DNA from: Eudoraea sp.
Lineage (GTDB): Bacteria > Bacteroidota > Bacteroidia > Flavobacteriales > Flavobacteriaceae
Direction of reading: 5' to 3'
DNA: 25,102 nt
NCBI GenBank assembly: GCA_013041785.1
Contig: JABDRK010000351.1
Location: forward strand, 1 to 25,102
A program made the position numbers and the translations under genes. Each line of letters begins with the position of its first letter. The first letter of the stretch is position 1. The notes beneath the pieces were generated by a model, which made no database searches, was not told the DNA's origin, and worked only from the letters and a program-made list of their open reading frames with translations. Of this stretch, positions 14,766-22,073 are shown piece after piece.

Positions 14766-17192
14766 ATGGAATTATTCGTAGACTATCTTTGGGCCTTTGG
14801 TATTTTAGCCCTGCTTTTCGTTTGGCTTAAAAACATCTGGGTTTCCAAACAAGCTGTTGGAGGTGAAAAAATGGCAAGGATCGCCAAAAACATTGCCGAT
14901 GGCGCCATGTCTTTTTTGAAGGCTGAATACAGGGTCCTGGCAGTTTTTGTACTTGCCGTTGCTATTCTTTTATACTTTAAGGGAGAAAGCGAAACAGGCT
15001 CCAATGGTATGGTGGCCATATCCTTTATCGTAGGGGCCATCTGTTCTGGTCTTGCAGGTTTTATTGGGATGCGAGTCGCAACTAAGGCCAATGTAAGGAC
15101 TACCAATGCAGCCCGTGAATCTTTAGGAAAAGCCCTTGAAGTGGCCTTTGCCGGAGGTTCCGTAATGGGTCTTGGAGTTGTAGGTCTGGGAGTATTAGGG
15201 CTTAGCAGCCTCTTTATGATATACAGTGGACAAGGTTGGGAAATTGCCGAGGTGCTAAATGTACTGTCTGGTTTCTCTCTTGGAGCTTCTTCTATTGCCT
15301 TATTTGCTCGTGTTGGTGGTGGAATTTACACCAAAGCGGCAGATGTTGGAGCCGACCTTGTAGGGAAGGTTGAAGCCGGTATTCCGGAAGACCACCCGCT
15401 GAATCCGGCTACCATCGCGGATAACGTGGGAGATAATGTTGGGGATGTTGCCGGTATGGGGGCCGACCTTTTTGAGTCGTATGTGGGCTCTATCATCGGA
15501 ACCATGGTCCTGGGCGCTACTTTTGTCACTATGCCTGAGTTTGCATCTTCTTTTGACGGACTCGGGGCAGTGTATTTGCCACTAGCCCTTGCTGCTGCAG
15601 GTATTGTAATGTCTATCATCGGAACCTTCTTTGTAAAGGTAAAAGAGGGAGGTTCTCCGCATAAAGCACTAAATATTGGTGAGTTTGGTTCGGCCGGACT
15701 CATGTTGGTTGTTTCCTTTTTCCTTATCCAAAATATGCTACCGGAAAGCTGGGTAGAAGGAGGGAAAACATTTACTTCATTGGGGGTTTTCTGGGCAACT
15801 ATTGCCGGTCTTGTTGCCGGGTTAGCGGTAGGAAAGGTTACCGAATATTATACCGGAACCGGAACTAAACCTGTTAAGGGTATCGTTAGGCAATCCGAAA
15901 CCGGTTCAGCAACGAATATTATCGCTGGTCTAGGAGTTGGTATGATGTCTACGGCTATTCCAATTCTTCTGATTGCCAGTGCGATCATAATTTCACATTA
16001 TTTTGCAGGCCTTTACGGAATCGCCATTGCCGCGGTAGGGATGCTGGCGAACACAGGTATACAGTTGGCAGTGGACGCTTACGGACCTATTTCAGATAAC
16101 GCAGGGGGTATCGCTGAGATGTCCGAACTTCCACCTGAAGTAAGAGAAAGAACAGACAAATTGGATGCTGTTGGAAACACCACAGCAGCTATTGGAAAAG
16201 GATTCGCCATTGCTTCTGCCGCACTTACGGCCCTGGCGCTTTTCGCAGCCTTTATGAAGACAGCTAATGTAACCGCTATAGATGTATCCAGGCCCGATAT
16301 CATGGCCGGATTGCTCATAGGGGGCATGCTACCCTTTGTTTTTTCGTCCTTATCCATGGGAGCTGTGGGTCGGGCAGCAATGTCTATGATTGAAGAAGTA
16401 AGGCGACAATTCCGTGACATTCCAGAGCTGAAAGCAGCTCTTGAAGTAATGAGAAAGTACGATTCTGACATGTCCAAAGCTTCTGCTGAAGACCGCAAGA
16501 TCTTTGATGCAGCTGACGGAGTCGCCGAATATGATAAATGTGTGGCGATATCCACCAAAGCCTCTATCCGGGAAATGGTTTTTCCAGGAATCCTGGCCAT
16601 TGCAGTAGCTGTGGCTATCGGCTTCATCGGAGGGGCTGAAATGTTAGGTGGGCTCCTTGCCGGAGTTACTACAGCCGGGGTATTGATGGCGATCTTCCAA
16701 TCGAATGCTGGGGGTGCCTGGGATAATGCCAAGAAAATGATTGAAGCCGAAGGCAGGAAAGGATCTGATGCGCACAAAGCAGCCGTTGTGGGTGATACGG
16801 TAGGGGATCCTTTTAAAGATACCTCAGGACCATCTCTGAACATCCTGCTCAAGCTGATGTCAGTGGTAGCATTGGTAATTGCTCCGAGTATTGCTATTTC
16901 TGCAGATGCTGTTACGGCCTATAATGAAAATGAGCCAGCCATGGAAATGGTACAGCAGGAAGTGAAGAAAGAAGTTACCGTAGAAATGAAGGACATGGGA
17001 GAAGGACTTTTCCAGGCCGTTGTGACAACTGTAACTGATAAGAATGGTGAGGTTATCCAAGACCAGCAAATCTTCGAAGGAACCATAGAAGAAGTTAAAG
17101 CCAAAATTGCTGCTTTCAACGAAACGGACGAATCCGTAAAAGTGAAAATTGAGAAAGTGGTAGAAGAGGTTGAAATTGAAGAGGAACAGTAA
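14766..17192 (+). CDS. hppA: K+-dependent ion-translocating membrane pyrophosphatase with C-terminal extension
   Basis: Membrane pyrophosphatases couple hydrolysis of PPi to pumping of H+ and/or Na+ across the inner membrane with a 16-helix core. The PPi-site motif [11 protein letters not shown] is at residues 193-203, followed by [21 protein letters not shown] (residues 219-239) with the ion-gate region Glu (E237). [11 protein letters not shown] (470-480) carries Ala474 and Gly477, the signature of the K+-dependent subfamily (Lys and Thr in K+-independent ones). The core ends near residue 711 ([12 protein letters not shown]). The last 97 residues are an extra soluble, acidic segment, [20 protein letters not shown] then a K/E-rich end (EEVEIEEEQ), predicted to face the periplasm. 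The pumped ion cannot be read safely. It has its own promoter box and a strong terminator. Confidence 0.94.
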   Translation: MELFVDYLWAFGILALLFVWLKNIWVSKQAVGGEKMARIAKNIADGAMSFLKAEYRVLAVFVLAVAILLYFKGESETGSNGMVAISFIVGAICSGLAGFIGMRVATKANVRTTNAARESLGKALEVAFAGGSVMGLGVVGLGVLGLSSLFMIYSGQGWEIAEVLNVLSGFSLGASSIALFARVGGGIYTKAADVGADLVGKVEAGIPEDHPLNPATIADNVGDNVGDVAGMGADLFESYVGSIIGTMVLGATFVTMPEFASSFDGLGAVYLPLALAAAGIVMSIIGTFFVKVKEGGSPHKALNIGEFGSAGLMLVVSFFLIQNMLPESWVEGGKTFTSLGVFWATIAGLVAGLAVGKVTEYYTGTGTKPVKGIVRQSETGSATNIIAGLGVGMMSTAIPILLIASAIIISHYFAGLYGIAIAAVGMLANTGIQLAVDAYGPISDNAGGIAEMSELPPEVRERTDKLDAVGNTTAAIGKGFAIASAALTALALFAAFMKTANVTAIDVSRPDIMAGLLIGGMLPFVFSSLSMGAVGRAAMSMIEEVRRQFRDIPELKAALEVMRKYDSDMSKASAEDRKIFDAADGVAEYDKCVAISTKASIREMVFPGILAIAVAVAIGFIGGAEMLGGLLAGVTTAGVLMAIFQSNAGGAWDNAKKMIEAEGRKGSDAHKAAVVGDTVGDPFKDTSGPSLNILLKLMSVVALVIAPSIAISADAVTAYNENEPAMEMVQQEVKKEVTVEMKDMGEGLFQAVVTTVTDKNGEVIQDQQIFEGTIEEVKAKIAAFNETDESVKVKIEKVVEEVEIEEEQ

Positions 17193-17212
17193 TCAATAAT
17201 GCGACCAAATAT

Positions 17213-17238
17213 AAAGCCCTGTTTTTCAGGGCTTTTTT
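17213..17238 (+). terminator. Rho-independent terminator after the pyrophosphatase gene
   Basis: AAAGCCCTG (17213-17221) pairs perfectly with CAGGGCTTT (17227-17235) around a TTTTT loop, followed by more T. It lies between convergent genes. Confidence 0.9.
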
Positions 17239-17264
17239 TTGTGTTATAAACGGGGAGCTTAAAG

Positions 17265-17963
17265 CTATTGCAGTTTAAATACTATAGGCATCATAAATGG
17301 TACTTTTACTGCTCTTCCCCGCTGTTTTCCCGGGGTCATCCGAGGTAATTTTGATATGATCCGTCCTGCCTCCTCCTCTAATATTTTATGCGGTCCGCGC
17401 ATTCTTACATCGCCAATGCTCCCATCCTTTTCAATTTTAAAAGCGATACTCACCCTGCCTTGAAGTCCCATCTCCTGAGCCAGTTGCGGATACCGAAAAT
17501 TCTTCCTGACATGCTCCATGATCATTTCCTGAAAACATGCCCTTTTATCATTTGCCCCTTCACATCCCGGAAATACCGGTACTTCTTCAATTCGGATAAA
17601 GGGTACTTCCTCTAAATCCTTTTCAGGAACTTCTATGCTATCTATAGCAATTACGGAAGTATTTTGATCGATATCGGTTGGGGCTATAACGGTTTCAATT
17701 GCCTTCTTATGATTTTCAATAATTTCAATCAACGGGGGTGTTTTGACAATTTTTTGTTTTGGTTTTTCAACCTTAATAACCGGAACCAACGGTACGTCGA
17801 GTTCTTCGACTTCAGATATTTCAATATTCCAATCGTACTCCTTTTCATAGGTTTTCCATTCCAGGGACAGATAGGTTAAAAATAGCACCAGGGCAAGGCC
17901 CAGGCTGAAATATATTCCTGAGTTTCTGTTGATGTTGTGTTTTCTATGCTTTTTAACTTCCAT
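17265..17963 (-). CDS. Energy transducer TonB
   Basis: TonB spans the periplasm from the inner membrane to outer-membrane receptors and transmits proton-motive-force energy from ExbB-ExbD. This 232-aa protein has the full plan: a basic cytoplasmic N-terminus (MEVKKHRKHNINR), one membrane anchor at about residues 16-34, a periplasmic linker with repeated acidic/proline-valine stretches (for example VEKPKQKIVKTPPLIEI), and a TonB C-terminal domain from about residue 150 (YPQLAQEMGLQGRVSIAFKI, EAGRIISKLPRMTPGKQRG, ending VPFMMPIVFKLQ). A Cys pair (CEGANDKRACFQ) precedes the domain. No exbB or exbD is adjacent. It is clearly paralogous to the anchorless protein at 5136-5948. Confidence 0.9.
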   Translation of the reverse strand: MEVKKHRKHNINRNSGIYFSLGLALVLFLTYLSLEWKTYEKEYDWNIEISEVEELDVPLVPVIKVEKPKQKIVKTPPLIEIIENHKKAIETVIAPTDIDQNTSVIAIDSIEVPEKDLEEVPFIRIEEVPVFPGCEGANDKRACFQEMIMEHVRKNFRYPQLAQEMGLQGRVSIAFKIEKDGSIGDVRMRGPHKILEEEAGRIISKLPRMTPGKQRGRAVKVPFMMPIVFKLQ

Positions 17964-18219
17964 AATTTCTGGTATTTAATACGCTGAGATCAAATGATTT
18001 TAAACGAGTAGGGGATATCCTTTCGTAAAACTACTCGACGCTACCAGGGTAAAAAAGCGGCCATGAGGGAAGTGTAGGTTTCAATGAGTGAATGAACCAA
18101 TATGGCCACCACGTTCAAGAAGCTAGTTCTTTTAGGGAAGAATTTTGGATTAATCAGGATTTCTCCGTGAATAGATAGCAGTTCCTATGGTTGGAACATG
18201 CCTTCAAATATTGGGATAT
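17964..18219. other. Intergenic region with small inverted repeats
   Basis: This 256-nt gap separates two minus-strand genes and must hold the tonB promoter. It contains a 7-bp inverted repeat CGAGTAG / CTACTCG (18005-18011 and 18031-18037) enclosing the palindrome GGATATCC, and a small hairpin GTTCC-N7-GGAAC (18181-18197). No coding frame and no exact TAnnTTTG box were recognised. Confidence 0.4.
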
Positions 18220-18834
18220 TTAAAACAGTCCGTGAATTTCTGCATCGATCTTGTTGATCACATCCCCAAGGTGTTCCGGGTTATCTACAAAATCCAGTTC
18301 GTCCACATCGATAATAAGCATATTTCCTTTTTCGTAACTATGCACCCAGGCCTCATAGCGCTCATTTAATCGGCTCAGATAATCAATTGAAATGGAATTC
18401 TCATAGTCGCGTCCCCGTTTGTGGATTTGATTAACCAGGTTAGGGATAGAACTACGCAGATAGATTAAAAGATCAGGAGGAAGCACCAAGGATTCCATGA
18501 GTTCGAAGAGGCTGGTATAGTTGCTAAAATCCCGGTTAGTCATCAACCCCATTGCATGGAGGTTGGGGGCAAATATATGGGCATCTTCATAAATGGTTCG
18601 ATCCTGAATCACGTTCTTGCCACTTTCACGGATTTTAAGGATTTGGCGATACCGGCTATTCAGGAAGTAGATCTGTAGGTTAAAACTCCAGCGTTCCATT
18701 TTATTGTAGAAATCGTCCAGATAAGGATTATCCACCACGTCCTCGAAATGAGCATCCCATTTATAGTGTTTGGCCAGAAGTTTTGTAAGAGTTGTTTTCC
18801 CTGCGCCGATGTTCCCGGCAACTGCAATATGCAT
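18220..18834 (-). CDS. Deoxynucleoside kinase
   Basis: The enzyme phosphorylates salvaged deoxynucleosides to dNMPs with ATP. The 204-aa protein starts with the P-loop GNIGAGKTT at residues 7-15, has the QDRTIYEDAHIFA block (the DRS-type motif with Thr instead of Ser), and the lid region INQIHKRGRDYENSI-like HKRGRDYE followed by YLSRLNERYEAW. It is shorter than the mitochondrial enzymes but typical for bacterial dNKs. Whether it prefers deoxyadenosine, deoxyguanosine or other substrates cannot be told. With the nucleoside transporter at 6874-8331 it would support salvage. It stands alone on the minus strand, divergent from metK. Confidence 0.9.
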   Translation of the reverse strand: MHIAVAGNIGAGKTTLTKLLAKHYKWDAHFEDVVDNPYLDDFYNKMERWSFNLQIYFLNSRYRQILKIRESGKNVIQDRTIYEDAHIFAPNLHAMGLMTNRDFSNYTSLFELMESLVLPPDLLIYLRSSIPNLVNQIHKRGRDYENSISIDYLSRLNERYEAWVHSYEKGNMLIIDVDELDFVDNPEHLGDVINKIDAEIHGLF

Positions 18835-18971
18835 GCTAATTAGATTTACTTATAAATGCTGCTCAATCCGTCTGGTAATATACGAAGTATCTTGGGTAAG
18901 AGAAAAAATAGTTGTTGAAATACTGTATCAAAATTGAGTTATTCAAAATTTTTATTTCCTCTACAAATACG

Positions 18972-18979
18972 TACTTTTG
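18972..18979 (+). promoter_or_regulatory. Bacteroidota -7 element (TACTTTTG) for metK
   Basis: An exact TAnnTTTG. Transcription would start at about 18986, just before the SAM-II-like aptamer at 18993, which is where a riboswitch leader should begin. No TTG is present at the expected -33 distance. Confidence 0.6.
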
Positions 18980-18992
18980 TCAACCTAAAATT

Positions 18993-19064
18993 AGAGGAGA
19001 GATTTGACTGATTGCAACCTCTTAGTCCCGTAATTGCATCGGAGACAAAAAATGCTAAAGCAGT
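18993..19064 (+). ncRNA. SAM-II-like riboswitch upstream of metK
   Basis: SAM-II is a pseudoknot aptamer that binds S-adenosylmethionine. P1 is AGAGG (18993-18997) with CCTCT (19018-19022). The loop reads GATTTGACTGATTGCAA, close to the conserved SAM-II loop UGAUUUAACCGUAUUGCAA. The 3' strand AAATGCTAAAGCAG matches the conserved tail. Two pseudoknot pairings can be drawn: ACTG (19007-19010) with CAGT (19061-19064), and GCA (19014-19016) with TGC (19053-19055). The first replaces ACC/GGU of the known structure by different but complementary bases. Unlike compact SAM-II, the connector carries an extra hairpin, GTCCCG (19025-19030) with CGGAGAC (19040-19046, one bulged A). The gene controlled, metK, fits. 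The class call is from memory of the motif, not from a covariance search. Confidence 0.75.
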
Positions 19065-19103
19065 ATGTTCCCAGCTGGCTCAGGGATCTATTGACTTCAC
19101 CTC

Positions 19104-19113
19104 GCGATCAGTC
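19104..19113 (+). promoter_or_regulatory. Putative anti-aptamer segment of the metK leader
   Basis: GCGATCAGTC is complementary over all 10 nt (one G-T wobble) to GACTGATTGC (19006-19015), the aptamer loop that forms the SAM pseudoknot. The two pairings exclude each other, so this segment could be the switching partner. It ends 35 nt before the metK ATG. No Rho-independent terminator is seen in the leader. Confidence 0.45.
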
Positions 19114-19148
19114 CAATGCCAGACTCCTTAACTAACAAATACTATCTA

Positions 19149-20405
19149 ATGTCGTATTTATTTACCTCAGAATCTGTGAGTGAGGGGCACCCCGATAAGA
19201 TTGCCGATCAAATCAGCGATGCTTTACTTGACAATTTCCTTGCATTTGACCCGAATAGTATGGTAGCCTGTGAAACGCTGGTGACAACCGGACAGGTTAT
19301 CCTGGCCGGAGAAGTGAAGAGCAAGACGTATGTAGATTTACAGCATATCGCCCGTGAGATGATCAACAACATTGGCTATACCAAAGGGGAATATCAGTTT
19401 AGTGGCGATTCCTGTGGGGTAATATCTCTGATCCACGAGCAATCCCCGGAAATTCACCAGGGGGTGGACCGCGGAAGGAAAGAAGATCAGGGCGCAGGGG
19501 ATCAGGGAATGATGTTTGGCTATGCCACCCGCGAATCTGAGAATTATATGCCCCTGGCACTGGATATCTCCCATAAAATTCTGCAGGAATTGGCGCTTTT
19601 ACGACGTGAACAGGAGGAAATCCCTTATCTGAGGCCGGATGCCAAGGCACAGGTAACTATCTCCTATTCCGATAATAATGTTCCAGAAAGGATAGACACT
19701 ATTGTGGTTTCGACCCAGCACGACCCCTTTGATAAGGACGATGAACGCATGCTGGCGAAAATTAAACAGGATATGATTGGGATCCTGATTCCCAGGGTAA
19801 AAGCGAAATTACCCAAGGGAATCCAGGAGTTGTTTGATGAGCAAATTACCTATCATGTCAATCCAACCGGGAAATTTGTGATCGGCGGACCACATGGGGA
19901 TACTGGCTTAACCGGTCGAAAGATCGTGGTAGATACCTATGGCGGGAAAGGCGCCCATGGGGGTGGGGCTTTTAGTGGCAAGGACCCCAGTAAAGTTGAC
20001 CGAAGCGCTGCCTATGCCGCCCGCCATGCTGCAAAAAATCTCGTCGCTGCAGGAGTGGCGGATGAAATCCTGGTACAGGTGAGCTATGCCATCGGAGTCG
20101 CTGAACCCACATCCATTTTTGTGGATACCTATGGAACAGCTCATGTGGATATGCCCGATGGAGAAATTGCTGCTATAGTAGAGGAGCTCTTTGATATGAG
20201 GCCCTTTGCTATTGAGGAACGCTTGAAATTGAGGAATCCCATCTATTTGGAGACCGCTGCATACGGACATATGGGCAAAACCCCGGTAACGGTGAAAAAG
20301 GTCTTTGAATCCCCGTATAATGGGCGAATTGAAACAGAAGTGGAACTGTTTACCTGGGAAAAACTCGATATGGTCAATGTCGTAAAAAAGGCTTTTTCGC
20401 TTTAA
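19149..20405 (+). CDS. metK: S-adenosylmethionine synthetase
   Basis: The enzyme makes SAM from methionine and ATP in the cytoplasm. The protein is 418 aa from the ATG at 19149, whose product begins MSYLFTSESVSEGHPDK, the standard MetK N-terminus. An in-frame ATG at 19116 would add 11 unrelated residues inside the leader and is rejected. The active-site motifs are GAGDQG at residues 115-120, TGRKIVVDTYGG, and GGGAFSGKDPSKVDRSAAYAAR (the P-loop-like ATP signature). A region at about residues 140-165 differs from E. coli MetK, as is usual in Bacteroidota. The leader carries a SAM-II-like riboswitch, so product feedback on expression is likely. metY follows after a 306-nt leader with its own riboswitch. 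Confidence 0.97.
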   Translation: MSYLFTSESVSEGHPDKIADQISDALLDNFLAFDPNSMVACETLVTTGQVILAGEVKSKTYVDLQHIAREMINNIGYTKGEYQFSGDSCGVISLIHEQSPEIHQGVDRGRKEDQGAGDQGMMFGYATRESENYMPLALDISHKILQELALLRREQEEIPYLRPDAKAQVTISYSDNNVPERIDTIVVSTQHDPFDKDDERMLAKIKQDMIGILIPRVKAKLPKGIQELFDEQITYHVNPTGKFVIGGPHGDTGLTGRKIVVDTYGGKGAHGGGAFSGKDPSKVDRSAAYAARHAAKNLVAAGVADEILVQVSYAIGVAEPTSIFVDTYGTAHVDMPDGEIAAIVEELFDMRPFAIEERLKLRNPIYLETAAYGHMGKTPVTVKKVFESPYNGRIETEVELFTWEKLDMVNVVKKAFSL

Positions 20406-20445
20406 CTTTTTGCCTTTGCATTAGGAAATTCCAATTATAGGTCGT

Positions 20446-20453
20446 TATATTTG
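20446..20453 (+). promoter_or_regulatory. Bacteroidota -7 element (TATATTTG) for metY
   Basis: An exact TAnnTTTG 30 nt upstream of the SAM-I aptamer. A TTTG lies at 20415-20418, slightly further upstream than the usual -33 spacing. It implies metY is transcribed separately from metK. Confidence 0.6.
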
Positions 20454-20483
20454 ACCGACCGAAGTTCAAACACGTATTGAATA

Positions 20484-20589
20484 GTTATCAAGAAAGGTGG
20501 AGGGAATAGACCCAATGAAGCCTTAGCAACCCTTTGTTCCTTATACAAAGAAGGTGCTAAATTCTATCCCATATTTTGGGGCAGATAAC
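20484..20589 (+). ncRNA. SAM-I (S-box) riboswitch upstream of metY
   Basis: All landmarks of the S-box are present in order. P1 is GTTATC (20484-20489) with GATAAC (20584-20589). Then come AAGAAAGGTGGAGGGA (P2 and internal loop), CCC and AATGAAGCC (kink-turn strand, canonical GATGA with A for G), AGCAACC, P3 CTTTGT (20532-20537) with ACAAAG (20545-20550), the invariant GGTGCTAAATTC (20553-20564), and P4 CCC/GGG (20568-20580). The aptamer senses SAM. The 122 nt between it and the ATG hold no convincing terminator; a 6-nt TGATAA (20650-20655) could compete for the 5' strand of P1, which is only a suggestion. The controlled gene, metY, suits repression by SAM. Confidence 0.95.
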
Positions 20590-20711
20590 AATATGCAGCT
20601 TTTGCTGTACATCTACTTTCTTATAACTTTTTGATTTTACCCGATATCCTGATAAGGGAAATGGGGGTTTGGCTTTTTATTTAATCTAATTATTATTTAA
20701 AGACAAAAATC

Positions 20712-22004
20712 ATGAGTGAGCAAAAATTTAGTACGAACGCCTTGCATGCAGGGCACGATCCAGCGGCTAACGGAGGTACGAGAGCAGTGCCGATCTATCA
20801 GAGTACAGCCTATGTATTCGAGGATTCAGACCATGCCGCCAACTTATTCTCCCTAGCGGAATTCGGGAATATTTATACCCGGATCAACAATCCTACCAAT
20901 GACATTCTGGAACAGCGCCTGGCGGCACTGGAAGGAGGAATTGCTTCTGTGGTGACTTCCTCGGGGACTGCTGCTATCAACACAGCCTTATTGGTGTTGC
21001 TAAAAAGCGGGGATCATATAGTGGCCTCCAACAGCTTATATGGGGGAACCTATAATTTATTGAGCGTAACCCTACCCCGCCTTGGAATTACGACCACCTT
21101 TGTGGATCCTGATGATCCTGAAAACTTTGGTAAGGCGGTTCAGGAAAATACGCGGGCAATTTTCGTGGAATCCCTGGGGAATCCAAAGCTGGATGTCTTG
21201 GATCTCAAAGCGATTTCCAAACAGGCGCAGGCTGCGCGCATACCTTTCATTGTCGATAATACGGTGGCCACACCTTCCCTGCTTAACCCCATAGAACACG
21301 GAGCCAATATTGTGATCCATTCCCTGACCAAATATATCAATGGGAATGGAACCGCGCTCGGTGGAGTAATTATTGATGCGGGTTCGTTCGACTGGGCAAA
21401 TGGGAAATTCCCTGAATTTACTGAGCCATCACCCGGCTATCACGGGCTGGTTTACCACGATGCTCTGGGGCCCGCGGCCTACATTGCCAAAGTCAGGATT
21501 GAAGGGCTTCGCGACCACGGAGCCTGCCTGAGCCCGTTTAACGCCTTCCAGATTATTCAGGGCCTGGAAACCCTGGAAGTGAGGATAAAAAAGCATAGCG
21601 AAAACGCCCTTGCCCTGGCTCAGTGGCTGGAAGAACGTGAGGAGGTAAATTGGGTGAATTATCCCGGATTACAGAATAGTCCCTATCACAGTTTGGCCAA
21701 GACCTATCTCCCAAAGGGACAAAGTAGTATAGTAACATTTGGAGTAAAAGGGGGGTATGAGTCTGCAAAAAAAATAGCAGACAAAACCAAACTTTTCTCC
21801 CTCCTGGCCAATATTGGCGATACAAAATCGCTGATCATTCACCCTGCAAGTACCACGCATCAGCAGCTAAGAGATGCGGATCAGGAGGCAACCGGAGTTA
21901 CTAAAGACCTGATTCGTCTATCTGTTGGGCTCGAAGATCTCGAGGATTTAAAGAACGACCTTGAGACGGCTTTTGCAACACTGGATGCTCCGGTCTTGGC
22001 TTAA
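20712..22004 (+). CDS. metY: O-acetylhomoserine aminocarboxypropyltransferase (sulfhydrylase)
   Basis: This PLP enzyme of the Cys/Met metabolism family makes homocysteine from O-acetylhomoserine and sulfide. At 430 aa the length is that of MetY and longer than MetB/MetC (about 390). Landmarks are TNALHAGHDPAANGGTRAVP at the N-terminus, YQSTAYVFED, YTRINNPT (phosphate contact), SSGTAAI, VDNTVATP with D182 for the pyridine N, and SLTKYINGNG with the PLP lysine K207. The C-terminal HPASTTHQQL motif is also present. The SAM-I riboswitch 123 nt upstream indicates repression by SAM. The next gene supplies its substrate through a MetX domain. Assignment to O-acetylhomoserine rather than O-succinyl rests on length and context. 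Confidence 0.95.
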   Translation: MSEQKFSTNALHAGHDPAANGGTRAVPIYQSTAYVFEDSDHAANLFSLAEFGNIYTRINNPTNDILEQRLAALEGGIASVVTSSGTAAINTALLVLLKSGDHIVASNSLYGGTYNLLSVTLPRLGITTTFVDPDDPENFGKAVQENTRAIFVESLGNPKLDVLDLKAISKQAQAARIPFIVDNTVATPSLLNPIEHGANIVIHSLTKYINGNGTALGGVIIDAGSFDWANGKFPEFTEPSPGYHGLVYHDALGPAAYIAKVRIEGLRDHGACLSPFNAFQIIQGLETLEVRIKKHSENALALAQWLEEREEVNWVNYPGLQNSPYHSLAKTYLPKGQSSIVTFGVKGGYESAKKIADKTKLFSLLANIGDTKSLIIHPASTTHQQLRDADQEATGVTKDLIRLSVGLEDLEDLKNDLETAFATLDAPVLA

Positions 22005-22029
22005 AGACCTGACGGAAACCAAGGGGAGC

Positions 22030-22050
22030 TCCTGTCAGAATCTGGCAGGA
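22030..22050 (+). terminator. Intercistronic hairpin between metY and the metX-thrA fusion gene
   Basis: TCCTGTCAG (22030-22038) pairs with CTGGCAGGA (22042-22050), 9 bp with one wobble around an AAT loop, followed by CTTTTCCTTG. The T tract is broken, so it may be a weak terminator or a stabilising element that sets the ratio of the two genes. Confidence 0.5.
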
Positions 22051-22073
22051 CTTTTCCTTGTAATTAATAACCT

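Noticed and set aside
16079..16852. 257-codon open frame on the minus strand
   Set aside because: It is antisense to the membrane pyrophosphatase; its Ala/Ser/Pro-rich composition is the usual mirror of a Gly/Ala-rich membrane protein.
19116..19148. Upstream ATG for metK
   Set aside because: It adds 11 residues before the standard MSYLFTSESV start and falls in the riboswitch leader next to the putative anti-aptamer.
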